This document shows positions 8,275 through 17,625 of a stretch of DNA of 64,000 nt, piece by piece. The stretch is from Halanaerobium saccharolyticum (GTDB lineage Bacteria; Bacillota; Halanaerobiia; Halanaerobiales; Halanaerobiaceae). The stretch lies in contig NZ_QLME01000017.1 in the NCBI RefSeq assembly GCF_003259895.1, forward strand, positions 1 through 64,000, given 5' to 3'. The notes under the pieces were generated by a model. It made no database searches. It was not told the origin of the DNA and saw only the letters and a list, made by a program, of their open reading frames with translations. How positions within the stretch are numbered: position 1 is the first letter of the stretch; each line of letters starts with the position of its first letter. The position numbers and the translations under genes are program-made.

Positions 8275-10896
8275 TTGAAGAAATATGTTTATGCCTTTGA
8301 AGAAGGTAAAAAGGAAATGAAGTCACTGTTGGGTGGTAAAGGTGCCAACCTTGCTGAAATGAGTAAAATTGGTTTGCCGGTACCTCCAGGATTCACACTA
8401 ACTACCGAAGCCTGTATTCACTATATTGAAATTGGTGAAAAGTTAGAAGATAGCCTAAAAGAAAGTATTTTTGAGCATTTGGAAGATTTAGAAGAAAAAA
8501 TAGGCAAAGAATTTGGTGATGTCAATGATCCTCTCTTAGTTTCTGTTAGATCTGGTGCAGTAATCTCTATGCCTGGTATGATGGATACAATTTTAAACTT
8601 AGGTTTAAATGATAAGAGTGTAGAAGGGCTTGCCAAGAAAACTTCAAACCCTCGTTTTGCCTATGATAGTTACAGACGTTTGATTCAGATGTTTGGTAAT
8701 GTTGTCCTTGGAATTCCAGGATATGAATTTGATAATTATCTTGAAGATAAAAAAGATGAAAAAGGTTATGATAATGATACTGATTTAACTGTTGAAGATT
8801 TAAAAGACATTATTAAAGATTTTAAAGCTTTAATTAAAAATAGAAAAGACATAGAATTTCCACAAAAACCAGAAGAACAGCTATTAATGGCTGTCAAAGC
8901 CGTATTTAGTTCCTGGGATAATAACCGTGCTATTTCTTACAGAAATCACAATGATATACCACATGATTTAGGTACTGCAGTAAATGTACAAACTATGGTT
9001 TTTGGTAACATAGGTGAAAAATCTGGTACAGGTGTTGCCTTTACCCGTAACCCTGCTACTGGAGAAAATAAAGTATTTGGAGAATTCCTGCTTAATGCTC
9101 AGGGAGAAGATGTTGTTGCTGGCATCAGAACTCCAAAAGATATTCAGGAATTACAAAATTTGATGCCTGATGTTTATGATGAATTTATAGAAGTAACTGA
9201 AACCCTAGAACAGCATTATAAAGATATGCAGGATATTGAGTTTACTATTCAGGAGGGTGATCTTTACTTACTGCAGACTAGAACCGGTAAGAGAACTGCT
9301 GATGCAGCTGTAAATATTGCTGTTGATATGGAAGAAGAAGGATTAATTGATAAAGAAACAGCAGTAATGAGGATAGATCCTGAAGATATCAGTCAATTAT
9401 TACATCCTAACTTTAAAGAAGACGAGTTAGAAAAAGCTGATCTGCTGGCTACAGGACTTGCAGCATCTCCTGGTGCAGCCACAGGTAAAATCTATTTCAA
9501 TTCAGAAGATGCAGCTGAAGCTGCTGCCGATGGTGAAGATGTAATTCTGGTTCGTAAAGAAACATCTCCAGAAGATATTGAAGGTATGGTTAAGTCCAAT
9601 GGTATCTTAACTTCTCGTGGTGGTATGACTTCTCATGCAGCTGTGGTTGCCCGTGGTATGGGGAAATGCTGTGTTGCAGGTGCCGGGGATATTCAGGTTG
9701 ATGAAAGTTCCCGCCAGTTTTTTGTAGATGACCGGGTATTTAATGAAGGAGATTTTATATCCTTAAATGGAAGTACAGGTGAAGTTTATGCTGGAGTAGT
9801 AGAAACTACAGATGCCCATTTAACAGAGAACTTTAAGATGCTGATGAAATGGTCAGATAAATATCGGACAATGGGTGTCTATACAAATGCGGATACTCCA
9901 CATGATGCCGAAGTAGCACTTGATTTTGGAGCAGAAGGAATTGGTCTCTGCCGGACTGAGCATATGTTCTTTGACAGTGAAAGAATAATTTCTGTTCGTG
10001 AAATGATAGTTGCTGACAGCAAGAAAAAACGGAAGAAAGCCTTAGATAAGCTATTCCCTTATCAGAAAGAAGATTTTAAAGGAATCTTTAAGGTAATGGA
10101 AGATAAGACTGTAACAGTAAGACTATTAGATCCACCCTTACATGAATTCCTGCCGCAAAATGATAGAGATATCAAAAATCTGGCAGACCAGCTGAGTGTT
10201 CCAGTAGATGACTTAAAACGGCTGATTGGGGAATTAGAAGAAATGAACCCAATGCTTGGACATCGCGGCTGTCGTCTGGGAATAACTTATCCAGAGATTT
10301 ATAAAATGCAGGTTAAAGCAATTATCTCTGCAGCCTTAGAAGTTAAAGAAGAAGAGGGCTATGATGTTAAAGCAGATATTATGATTCCTCTTGTTGGTAC
10401 AGCTAAGGAGCTTGAAATATTAAGAGAAGATGCTTTAGAAGTAGCAGAAGAACTTATTGAAAATTCAAGTGTAGATATTAACTATAGTATTGGAACTATG
10501 ATTGAGATTCCAAGAGCTGCTTTAACTGCAGATAAGGTTGCAGCTCATGCTGATTTCTTCTCCTTTGGTACTAATGATCTGACTCAAATGACTTATGGCT
10601 TCTCTCGTGATGATGCCGGTAAGTTTATCAGCAAATATTTAGATCAGGATATATTTGCAAAAGATCCTTTCCAGGTCTTAGATCAGGAAGGTGTGGGTCA
10701 GCTGGTTGAAACAGCAGTTAAACTTGGACGTCAAGAAAAACCAGATCTTAAATTAGGTATTTGCGGTGAACACGGTGGAGAACCTTCTTCAGTTGAGTTC
10801 TGCCACAGAAAAGGTTTAAATTATGTATCCTGCTCACCTTATAGAGTGCCGATTGCACGTCTGGCCGCAGCTCAGGCTGCATTAAAAAATGACTAG
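8275..10896 (+). CDS. ppdK: Pyruvate,phosphate dikinase
   Basis: PPDK interconverts ATP + Pi + pyruvate and AMP + PPi + PEP. In anaerobes it can run towards pyruvate to save ATP through pyrophosphate. The ATP-grasp domain begins GGKGANLAEM. The phosphohistidine domain has GGMTSHAAVVARG with catalytic His454 and regulatory Thr452. The C-terminal PEP/pyruvate barrel has CGEHGGEP with Cys830. Length is 873-874 aa, as in Clostridium symbiosum. I prefer TTG 8275 over TTG 8272, because AAGGAGGGG is then about 7 nt upstream. The regulatory enzyme precedes it and a strong terminator follows. Confidence 0.97.
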   Translation: MKKYVYAFEEGKKEMKSLLGGKGANLAEMSKIGLPVPPGFTLTTEACIHYIEIGEKLEDSLKESIFEHLEDLEEKIGKEFGDVNDPLLVSVRSGAVISMPGMMDTILNLGLNDKSVEGLAKKTSNPRFAYDSYRRLIQMFGNVVLGIPGYEFDNYLEDKKDEKGYDNDTDLTVEDLKDIIKDFKALIKNRKDIEFPQKPEEQLLMAVKAVFSSWDNNRAISYRNHNDIPHDLGTAVNVQTMVFGNIGEKSGTGVAFTRNPATGENKVFGEFLLNAQGEDVVAGIRTPKDIQELQNLMPDVYDEFIEVTETLEQHYKDMQDIEFTIQEGDLYLLQTRTGKRTADAAVNIAVDMEEEGLIDKETAVMRIDPEDISQLLHPNFKEDELEKADLLATGLAASPGAATGKIYFNSEDAAEAAADGEDVILVRKETSPEDIEGMVKSNGILTSRGGMTSHAAVVARGMGKCCVAGAGDIQVDESSRQFFVDDRVFNEGDFISLNGSTGEVYAGVVETTDAHLTENFKMLMKWSDKYRTMGVYTNADTPHDAEVALDFGAEGIGLCRTEHMFFDSERIISVREMIVADSKKKRKKALDKLFPYQKEDFKGIFKVMEDKTVTVRLLDPPLHEFLPQNDRDIKNLADQLSVPVDDLKRLIGELEEMNPMLGHRGCRLGITYPEIYKMQVKAIISAALEVKEEEGYDVKADIMIPLVGTAKELEILREDALEVAEELIENSSVDINYSIGTMIEIPRAALTADKVAAHADFFSFGTNDLTQMTYGFSRDDAGKFISKYLDQDIFAKDPFQVLDQEGVGQLVETAVKLGRQEKPDLKLGICGEHGGEPSSVEFCHRKGLNYVSCSPYRVPIARLAAAQAALKND

Positions 10897-10944
10897 CTGT
10901 TAAATAGATAGCTGTGTTTATGAGCTACTAGATGTTTATAAACC

Positions 10945-10984
10945 TAACTCCCTCCTATTTATCTATTAATTAGGAGGGAGTTTT
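10945..10984 (+). terminator. ppdK terminator
   Basis: AACTCCCTCCT and AGGAGGGAGTT form an 11-bp perfect stem around a 15-nt loop and are followed by four T. Confidence 0.9.
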
Positions 10985-11027
10985 AAATATCTAAATCAAA
11001 AAAATATTTTATCTAGCCGCAGAACCC

Positions 11028-11057
11028 TTGACAAAGACAGCAAATCCACTGTATACT
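11028..11057 (+). promoter_or_regulatory. guaA promoter
   Basis: A consensus TTGACA at 11028-11033 and TATACT at 11052-11057 are 18 nt apart. The leader is only about 23 nt, so there is no room for a purine riboswitch. Confidence 0.88.
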
Positions 11058-11086
11058 TTATTAAATAAAAGCGGAAGGGGAATTAG

Positions 11087-12625
11087 ATGGATTACGATAA
11101 GATATTGATTCTTGATTTTGGCGGTCAGTACAGCCAATTGATTGCAAGAAGAGTGAGAGAATTTAATGTTTATTCTGTTATTAGAGGCCATAATATTGAG
11201 CTGGAGGAAATTAAAAAAATAGATCCAGCTGCTATAATCTTTTCAGGTGGGCCGGATAGTGTAACATCTCCAGGGGCTCCTGGTGTTGATCAGGGTGTAT
11301 TTGAGCTTGGGATTCCAATTTTAGGGATTTGTTATGGGATGCAGTTAATGGCTCAGCTCTTAGAAGGCGGTCATGTAGAAAAAGCAGAACAGGGTGAATA
11401 TGGCAAAGCAGATTTAGAAATTTTTAGCCAGAAAAGACTATTTAAAGAGATAGAAAACCACTCCCAGGCCTGGATGAGTCATGGTGATCATGTAAAAGAG
11501 CTGCCCAGAGGCTTTGAAGTTATTGCTAAAACGGAGATAACTGCTGTGGCTGCAATGGCTGATTTTAAAAGAAATTTTTACGGAGTCCAGTTTCATCCCG
11601 AAGTTAATCATACCATTCAGGGGAAAACAATTCTGCATAATTTCTTATTCAGAATTGTAGATCTTAAAGCCAACTGGAATATGGCAGATTATATTAACGA
11701 AGAAGTGGAGAAAATCAGAAAACAGGTTGGTCAGGGTAAAGTAATTTGTGGTCTTTCTGGAGGTGTTGATTCTGCAGTTGCCTCAGCTATTGTCCACAAA
11801 GCAATTGGGGATCAGCTGACCTGTATCTTTGTTGATCACGGTCTGCTGCGCAAAGGTGAAGCAGAACAGGTTAAAAGAACCTTTGGTGAAGAATTTAATA
11901 TTCCTTTGATTTATGTAGATGCTAAAAAAAGATTTTTAGACAGATTAGCTGGAGTTAACGATCCAGAAGAAAAAAGAAAAATAATTGGGGATGAGTTTAT
12001 AAAGGTTTTTGACGAAGAAGCTGAAAAATTATCAGATGTTCGTTACTTAGTTCAGGGGACTATCTATTCTGATGTTATAGAAAGTGGTGGAACAGAAAAG
12101 GCAGCAACGATTAAAAGTCATCACAATGTAGGTGGGCTGCCGGAAGAAATGAATCTGGAACTTGTAGAACCACTGCATTTTCTATTTAAGGATGAGGTTA
12201 GAAAAATAGGAGAAGTTCTTGGTTTGCCGGATGAAATTGTCTGGAGGCAGCCTTTTCCCGGACCTGGACTTGCAATCAGAATTATCGGTGATGTGGACTG
12301 GGACAAATTAGAAATTTTAAGAAATGCTGATGCGATTGTGCAGGAAGAAATAAAAGAAGCTGGACTTTATCGTGATATCTGGCAGTCATTTGCAGTTCTT
12401 CCTGATCTCAGGAGTGTTGGGGTTATGGGTGATGAAAGAACCTATGGTTATCCTATTATTTTACGAGCTGTAAATAGTGATGATGCTATGACAGCAGATT
12501 GGGCCCGTCTACCCTATGAGGTAATGCAGTCAATTTCTAATAAAATAGTTAATCAGGTGGAAGAAGTAAATAGAGTTGTTTATGATATTACATCAAAACC
12601 ACCTGGAACAATAGAATGGGAGTAA
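11087..12625 (+). CDS. guaA: GMP synthase (glutamine-hydrolysing)
   Basis: GuaA aminates XMP to GMP using glutamine and ATP. The N-terminal class I amidotransferase domain has GICYGMQ with nucleophile Cys82 and a later QFHPEV. The ATP pyrophosphatase domain carries the P-loop LSGGVDSA, and the C-terminal dimerisation domain ends KPPGTIEWE, the invariant family end. The length of 512 aa is standard. A good site (GGAAGGGG) and its own promoter precede it. The next gene follows after 23 nt. Confidence 0.98.
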   Translation: MDYDKILILDFGGQYSQLIARRVREFNVYSVIRGHNIELEEIKKIDPAAIIFSGGPDSVTSPGAPGVDQGVFELGIPILGICYGMQLMAQLLEGGHVEKAEQGEYGKADLEIFSQKRLFKEIENHSQAWMSHGDHVKELPRGFEVIAKTEITAVAAMADFKRNFYGVQFHPEVNHTIQGKTILHNFLFRIVDLKANWNMADYINEEVEKIRKQVGQGKVICGLSGGVDSAVASAIVHKAIGDQLTCIFVDHGLLRKGEAEQVKRTFGEEFNIPLIYVDAKKRFLDRLAGVNDPEEKRKIIGDEFIKVFDEEAEKLSDVRYLVQGTIYSDVIESGGTEKAATIKSHHNVGGLPEEMNLELVEPLHFLFKDEVRKIGEVLGLPDEIVWRQPFPGPGLAIRIIGDVDWDKLEILRNADAIVQEEIKEAGLYRDIWQSFAVLPDLRSVGVMGDERTYGYPIILRAVNSDDAMTADWARLPYEVMQSISNKIVNQVEEVNRVVYDITSKPPGTIEWE

Positions 12626-12648
12626 TATCCAGGAAAGAGGTGTAAACT

Positions 12649-12954
12649 TTGTCCCGAAATATAAAGGATAAATTTACGGAACAGCTATTTGAAGCAATAT
12701 TGATGCTGGAAAGCAAAGAAGAATGTTATAATTTTTTTCAGGATATAGCTACTATTGGTGAAATAAAAGCGCTGGGTCAGAGACTGGAAGTAGCCAGAAT
12801 GCTGAAAGAAGGCTATACATACGATCATATTGTTGCTGAAACTGGAGTCAGTACTGCAACCATCAGTCGGGTTAAGCGTTCGCTGGAATACGGAGAAGAC
12901 GGCTATAATTTAATTCTGGCTCGTCTGGAAGCAAGCAGTAATCCTGATAATTAA
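12649..12954 (+). CDS. TrpR-like YerC/YecD family regulator
   Basis: This 101-aa protein resembles the YerC/YecD family, whose C-terminal half is related to the TrpR helix-turn-helix. The pattern GEIKALGQRLEVARMLKEG then YDHIVAETGVSTATISRVKR gives a clear DNA-binding helix-turn-helix near residues 55-80. It starts at TTG with AGAGGTG upstream. It follows guaA closely and ends at a terminator, so the two share a transcript. The target is unknown, and a link to tryptophan is not implied by the fold alone. Confidence 0.88.
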   Translation: MSRNIKDKFTEQLFEAILMLESKEECYNFFQDIATIGEIKALGQRLEVARMLKEGYTYDHIVAETGVSTATISRVKRSLEYGEDGYNLILARLEASSNPDN

Positions 12955-12962
12955 AGATTATT

Positions 12963-12994
12963 AAGAAAAAAGCTCATTTTGGGCTTTTTTCTTT
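12963..12994 (+). terminator. guaA-yerC terminator
   Basis: The arms AAAAAAGCTC and GGGCTTTTTT pair around ATTTT, and the T-rich 3' arm acts as the termination tract. Confidence 0.82.
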
Positions 12995-13031
12995 GATAAT
13001 AATAAATATAAACAAATCAAGGGGGAAAAAA

Positions 13032-14306
13032 ATGAAGAGATCACTATTATTTTTACTAACTATTACAATCATTTTTTCAACAGCATTAACTGCCTCTGCA
13101 GCACTTGATGCTGAAGCAATCGGAATGGGAGATAACTTTTCTACTATGACAGGTGAGGCTGCTTACTATTCCAATCCAGCTGGAATGGCTTTAAGAGAAA
13201 ATAATTTTGCTTTAAAAGCAAACTTTGGTTTTTCTGTCTGGAATAATGTTTTTGAGAATAGTGAATTTACTGAAGATGAAATTGAAAGCAAACTAACTGG
13301 TGAAGATTTAATTTTAGCTGGAAGAAGTGCTTTTGGAACTCAGTTTTATTACAAAAACTTTGCTCTGGCTGTTAATGGAAGAGCAGAAGGAATGCTGGAA
13401 ACAGATAGTGATGCAGCTGAGATTTTGACAGGTGACACTCCAGAAATAAGTCTTGATGCGTTAAGAGACAAAGGGTTAATTAGGGTTAAATTTGAAGAAA
13501 GTGGAGGTGGAGCAGCAGCTACAGCTGATGTGTCTTTGAGTTATGCTCGTGAGATTTTTAATAACTGGTCAAATAATTCTAAAAATATTGATTCTGTATA
13601 TTTTGGAGCTACCTATCACTATTTAGAAGGAGAGATTTATAAATTTGCTGGTAATGGGGAAATTAATGCAGAAGCTATTATAGATAACTCTAATCCAAAT
13701 AATTCATATGTAAAGTATGATGGCAGTGCAGAATTTTTTGCTAATCGAACTGAAGACGGTGAAGCCAGTGGTAATGCTTTTGATTTTGGTTTATCAATGA
13801 AAACTGAAGACGATTACACTTTTGCTTTCAGTGCAATGAATATTGGGGAACTCTCAGCCGATCAATATTATAAAGATGGAGCTAAATATGAAGCTAAAGA
13901 TTCTGATAGTGATGGAAATAATGATTATTTAGAGGAAACAACTTACAAAGGCGCCTTGCAAAACAAAAAAATAACATATAAGCTTCCACGGGTTTACAGA
14001 TTGGGTATCAAAAAAGAATTTAGTCAAAACACTGTTCTTTATGCTGATTATTCACGTGTAAGTTATGATGGCGGCCAGGATGATAATATCTATGCCATAG
14101 GTAGTGAATTTAGAAAAACTAAATTTATCCCCTTGCGTCTGGGACTTAATTATTCTTCTTTAAGAGAAGATGTTGAGCTGGCAGCTGGAATGGGAATTAA
14201 TATCAGCGATAATTTTAAAATTAATGTAGGTATTTCTGATCTGATGGCTTTAAGTGATAGTGCTAAAGGTCTTAAGTTTGGAATCTCTACTTTTATTGGC
14301 TTTTAA
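13032..14306 (+). CDS. Putative outer-membrane beta-barrel protein (TraF/OmpP1-like)
   Basis: This 424-aa exported protein has a classical signal peptide (KRSLLFLLTITIIFSTALTASAA, cleavage likely after ASA near residue 24). The mature protein begins with GMGDNFSTMTGEAAYYSNPAG, a pattern typical of OmpP1/FadL- and TraF-type outer-membrane proteins that start with G-M-G and N-P-A-G. The rest alternates polar and aromatic residues as in beta-strands, and the final residue is phenylalanine after GISTFIGF, the usual BAM recognition signature. I chose ATG 13032 with GGGGG upstream; an earlier in-frame ATG would spoil the signal peptide. It lies alone between two terminators. Function is unknown. 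In a Firmicute it implies a diderm envelope. Confidence 0.78.
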   Translation: MKRSLLFLLTITIIFSTALTASAALDAEAIGMGDNFSTMTGEAAYYSNPAGMALRENNFALKANFGFSVWNNVFENSEFTEDEIESKLTGEDLILAGRSAFGTQFYYKNFALAVNGRAEGMLETDSDAAEILTGDTPEISLDALRDKGLIRVKFEESGGGAAATADVSLSYAREIFNNWSNNSKNIDSVYFGATYHYLEGEIYKFAGNGEINAEAIIDNSNPNNSYVKYDGSAEFFANRTEDGEASGNAFDFGLSMKTEDDYTFAFSAMNIGELSADQYYKDGAKYEAKDSDSDGNNDYLEETTYKGALQNKKITYKLPRVYRLGIKKEFSQNTVLYADYSRVSYDGGQDDNIYAIGSEFRKTKFIPLRLGLNYSSLREDVELAAGMGINISDNFKINVGISDLMALSDSAKGLKFGISTFIGF

Positions 14307-14353
14307 TCAATACTGATGAGAAATAAAATAAGATAAAATAAACAAATCAAGCT

Positions 14354-14396
14354 ACCGATCTTTAGTCATTTTTGATTAAGGATCGGTTTTTTATTT
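14354..14396 (+). terminator. Terminator after the outer-membrane-type gene
   Basis: ACCGATCTTTAGTC pairs with GATTAAGGATCGGT (14 bp with two wobble pairs), loop ATTTTT, followed by a T-rich tract. Confidence 0.88.
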
Positions 14397-14510
14397 AAAA
14401 AAATTAAATTAAAAGCAGGAATCTCACCTTTGGTCTAGAAACTATAGTATTGGTTTGTCTAAAAAATAATATTTAGACTTTATTTTAAAAACCTGGAGGT
14501 TTAAAAATTA

Positions 14511-15914
14511 ATGAGTAAAAAAGATTATGATGTGATTATCATTGGTGCTGGACCGACTGGAATATTTACTGCGATGGAATTTGTAAAAAAGGAAGCAGAC
14601 TTAGATATTCTAATTTTAGAAAAAGGAACTAATCTGGAAAAAAGGGTCTGTCCAATGAAGGAAAACCCTGGTATGGGCTGTGTTAACTGTCCCAGCTGTG
14701 CAATAGTATCAGGCTGGGGTGGAGCAGGTGCCTACAGTGATGGAAAACTTTCACTTTCTCCCGATATTGGAGGAAACCTGGAAAATTATATTGGGCGACA
14801 GCAGCTGATTGATAATATTTCTTATGCAGATGATATTTATATGGAATTTGGCGCCCCGGATAGAGTTTTTGGGGTTGCCGAAGATAAGCAGGATGAAATT
14901 CGAAAAAAGGCTGTTAAAGCTGAATTGAAATTTATCCCTGCCAGTTTAAGACATTTAGGAACCGGCTACAGTCAGGTAGTTTTACAGAATATGCAGGATT
15001 ACTTAGAAGAAAAAGGTGTTGAAGTTAGATTTGGAGTAAATGTAAAGAAATTTATTGTAGAAAATGATAAAATTGAAGCAGTAGAAACAGCTGAGGGTAA
15101 TACAATTACAGCTGATTTTGTAATGACTGCTGCAGGCAGAGAAAATGCAGAATGGCTGACCAATCAGGCAAAAAAATTAGAGATCGAGACAGCAATTAAT
15201 CCTGTTGATATAGGAGTTAGAGTAGAATGTCCTGCTGCAGTAACAGAATATATGACTGATAATTTATATGAATCCAAATTAATATATCATACCCCAACTT
15301 TTGAGGATAAGGTAAGAACTTTCTGTATGTCACCATATGGAGAAGTTGTTAGTGAAAATAATCAGGGTTTGATTACAGTTAATGGTCACAGTCACTCTGA
15401 TCTTAAAACTCACAATACAAATTTTGCCCTGCTGGTGAGCAAAACATTTACTGAGCCATTCCACGAACCAATTACTTATGGTAAAGATATAGCTAAACTT
15501 GCAAATATGCTGGCTGGAGGAGTTTTAGTTCAGAGACTGGGAGATTTGCTTGAAGGTAGAAGAACTACTGAAGAAAGATTAAAGCGTTCAGTTACTGAAC
15601 CGACTCTAAAAGATGCAACCCCGGGAGATTTATCTCTTGTCCTGCCGCACAGACATCTGACAGGAATTATTGAGATGTTAAAAGCTTTAGATAAAATTAC
15701 TCCGGGTATTTATGGAAGAGATACTCTTCTTTACGGAGTAGAAGTTAAGTTTTACTCTTCCCGACTTGCTGTTAAAGATAATCTGGAAAGTAAGGTGGAA
15801 AACTTATTTTTCGGAGGGGATGGAGCAGGTATAACCAGAGGTTTAATGCAGGCTTCAGTTTCCGGGATAGTAATTGCCCGCTCAATAATGGAAAAGTTAA
15901 AAGCAAATAACTAA
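14511..15914 (+). CDS. FAD-dependent dehydrogenase, COG2509-like
   Basis: The N-terminal dinucleotide-binding motif VIIIGAGPTGIFTA (residues 8-21) and the C-terminal FFGGDGAGITRGLMQA define a flavoprotein of the uncharacterised COG2509 dehydrogenase group. A cysteine-rich segment, CPMKENPGMGCVNCPSC, near residues 47-63 could bind a metal or act in redox chemistry and is typical of this group. The length of 467 aa is normal. ACCTGGAGG precedes the ATG. It is flanked by terminators, so it appears monocistronic. Substrate unknown. Confidence 0.85.
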   Translation: MSKKDYDVIIIGAGPTGIFTAMEFVKKEADLDILILEKGTNLEKRVCPMKENPGMGCVNCPSCAIVSGWGGAGAYSDGKLSLSPDIGGNLENYIGRQQLIDNISYADDIYMEFGAPDRVFGVAEDKQDEIRKKAVKAELKFIPASLRHLGTGYSQVVLQNMQDYLEEKGVEVRFGVNVKKFIVENDKIEAVETAEGNTITADFVMTAAGRENAEWLTNQAKKLEIETAINPVDIGVRVECPAAVTEYMTDNLYESKLIYHTPTFEDKVRTFCMSPYGEVVSENNQGLITVNGHSHSDLKTHNTNFALLVSKTFTEPFHEPITYGKDIAKLANMLAGGVLVQRLGDLLEGRRTTEERLKRSVTEPTLKDATPGDLSLVLPHRHLTGIIEMLKALDKITPGIYGRDTLLYGVEVKFYSSRLAVKDNLESKVENLFFGGDGAGITRGLMQASVSGIVIARSIMEKLKANN

Positions 15915-15986
15915 TTAGCTAAAAATATATATTTAAAATTAATGTTTAATTGTAAAATGAATACTTAAAAGTGTAAACTAAACAAT

Positions 15987-16041
15987 AAAAGCAATAAAGC
16001 TCAGTCTGTTTAAAGACAGCAAGTGAGTTTTATTGCTTTTC
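15987..16041. terminator. Long bidirectional terminator hairpin
   Basis: The arms AAAAGCAATAAAGCTCA (15987-16003) and TGAGTTTTATTGCTTTT (16024-16040) pair over 17 bp with one wobble. A-tract and T-tract flanks let it act for the + strand oxidoreductase and the - strand tRNA. Confidence 0.88.
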
Positions 16042-16074
16042 TATATTTTAAGATGAATTTATATTTAAAATAAA

Positions 16075-16151
<77 letters not shown>

Positions 16152-16228
16152 CTGTTAATATAGAATATTATATCATGATTTCAAAAAATACTAAAGCAAA
16201 ATTATCTCAGTAATTGTTAAATTTTCAC

Positions 16229-16257
16229 TTGATATTTATTCTCAATAACTATACAAT
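16229..16257 (+). promoter_or_regulatory. Peroxiredoxin promoter
   Basis: TTGATA at 16229-16234 and TACAAT at 16252-16257 are 17 nt apart. No PerR-type dyad was recognised around it. Confidence 0.8.
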
Positions 16258-16310
16258 TAAACTAGGTTAAGAGTTAAAGTTTTAATATTTTTTAACAGGA
16301 GGTATAAAAA

Positions 16311-16781
16311 ATGAAATTCTTGAAATTTGACAAAGGTGAAAAAATTCCGGAATTCAAATTAGTAGATCAGAATGAAGAAGAAGTTTCTCTGGACGATTTT
16401 GAGGGTAAAAATGTACTGCTGTCATTTCATCCTTTAGCCTGGACCAGTGTCTGCCGCAACCAGATGCAGGAATTAGAAGATAATTACGAAGAATTTGAAA
16501 AGAATAATACAGTTCCACTGGGAATTAGTGTTGATCCTGTACCTTCTAAGAGTGCCTGGGCGGATACTTTAGGTTTAGAAAACTTAAAACTTGTATCCGA
16601 TTTCTGGCCCCATGGAGAATTTGCCACAAAACTGGGTATTTTTATTAAGAAAAAAGGAATTTCAGGTAGAGTTAATATTCTAGTTAATGATCAGGGCGAA
16701 GTTCTCTGGGCAAAAGAATATGAAGTTCCAGAATTACCCGATATTGATGAAGTTTTAGAAGCTGTAGCTGATAATGCTTAA
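16311..16781 (+). CDS. 1-Cys peroxiredoxin (AhpC/TSA family)
   Basis: This thiol peroxidase reduces peroxides in the cytoplasm. The active site HPLAWTSVC contains the peroxidatic Cys48 with the conserved P-x3-T/S-x2-C spacing. Cys48 is the only cysteine in the 156-aa chain, so resolution must use an external thiol, as in 1-Cys types. AGGAGG precedes the ATG. It has its own promoter and terminator and is likely a single-gene unit. The physiological reductant is not evident from the neighbourhood. Confidence 0.92.
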   Translation: MKFLKFDKGEKIPEFKLVDQNEEEVSLDDFEGKNVLLSFHPLAWTSVCRNQMQELEDNYEEFEKNNTVPLGISVDPVPSKSAWADTLGLENLKLVSDFWPHGEFATKLGIFIKKKGISGRVNILVNDQGEVLWAKEYEVPELPDIDEVLEAVADNA

Positions 16782-16886
16782 AATTTGATTATATATAGTT
16801 GGCTGGAATAACCTGAATAGTTCTAAATGTTATTCAGCAGTAGAGTAAAAAGTTCACAACTAATTTATTCTAAATAATTATATTTA

Positions 16887-16934
16887 AGAGCAAGTAAATG
16901 CCCTGTTTTCAAAACAGGGTTTTTTGCTTGCTCT
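16887..16934 (+). terminator. Peroxiredoxin terminator with extended outer arms
   Basis: The inner hairpin CCCTGTTTT-C-AAAACAGGG (16901-16919) is followed by TTTTTT. Outer arms AGAGCAAG (16887-16894) and CTTGCTCT (16927-16934) add a second 8-bp pairing outside the T tract. Confidence 0.9.
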
Positions 16935-16953
16935 TTGTGATTTGTGTTATAAT
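16924..16953 (+). promoter_or_regulatory. Promoter for the DUF456 gene
   Basis: TTGCTT at 16924-16929 and a consensus TATAAT at 16948-16953 are 18 nt apart. The -35 lies within the distal arm of the preceding terminator. Confidence 0.65.
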
Positions 16954-17059
16954 TAAATTTAGTAGGTATTTTAAATAAAGCTTTCTGCAGATTAATTTTT
17001 ATTATTTTAAAAACTGATTTCAACAGCTTAAAGCTGACAATAATTTAGGAGTGGTCATT

Positions 17060-17539
17060 TTGGAGATTTTTTTAATTATTATGGTCTTGATCTTATTTGC
17101 AGTAGAAATTGCAGCAATATTTTTACCGGTACTGCCGGATTCAGTTTTTTTCTGGGCAGCAGTTATTTTATACAGATTAATAAAAACTGATATAAGTTAT
17201 TCCCCCTATTTTTGGACAGGGGCAATTCTGGTTACCTTAGTTATATTTATGGCAGATTATCTGGCTAATGCCTATTTTATTAAAAAACGTGGAGGCAGTA
17301 ATAGGACGATAATGGCTGCAGTTGTTGGAATGATTGTAGGGACAATTTTCCTGGGGCCTTTAGGATTTATAATTGGTCCTTTTGTTTTAATTTTTATTGC
17401 CGAATACTGGCAGAGCAGAAATAAAAGGAATTCTTTTAAATTAGCTGTAAGCAGCATTTTTGCTTTTGTAGCCAGTACGGCATCCAGACTGGGAATGCAG
17501 ATTTTTTTGATGATCTGGTTTTTTATTGAAATATATTAA
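17060..17539 (+). CDS. DUF456 family membrane protein
   Basis: This small integral membrane protein of unknown function has four or five hydrophobic segments, with glycine-rich stretches (VGMIVGTIFLGPLGFIIGP) like those of the DUF456 family. Start TTG 17060 has AGGAG 8 nt upstream; GTG 17051 lies within that site. Length 159 aa. It could belong to the transcript that runs into the helicase genes, since the 86-nt gap shows no terminator. Confidence 0.78.
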   Translation: MEIFLIIMVLILFAVEIAAIFLPVLPDSVFFWAAVILYRLIKTDISYSPYFWTGAILVTLVIFMADYLANAYFIKKRGGSNRTIMAAVVGMIVGTIFLGPLGFIIGPFVLIFIAEYWQSRNKRNSFKLAVSSIFAFVASTASRLGMQIFLMIWFFIEIY

Positions 17540-17625
17540 ATATAGATCAGCTTTAAACCGCTTATTAAAAGAAATTACGGAAAATTTATTAGATATTGAT
17601 ATTTTGAATGAGGGGAGGCTGGCAG

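Noticed and set aside
11057-11086. Purine riboswitch before guaA
   Set aside because: The leader after the promoter is only about 25-30 nt, too short for an aptamer.
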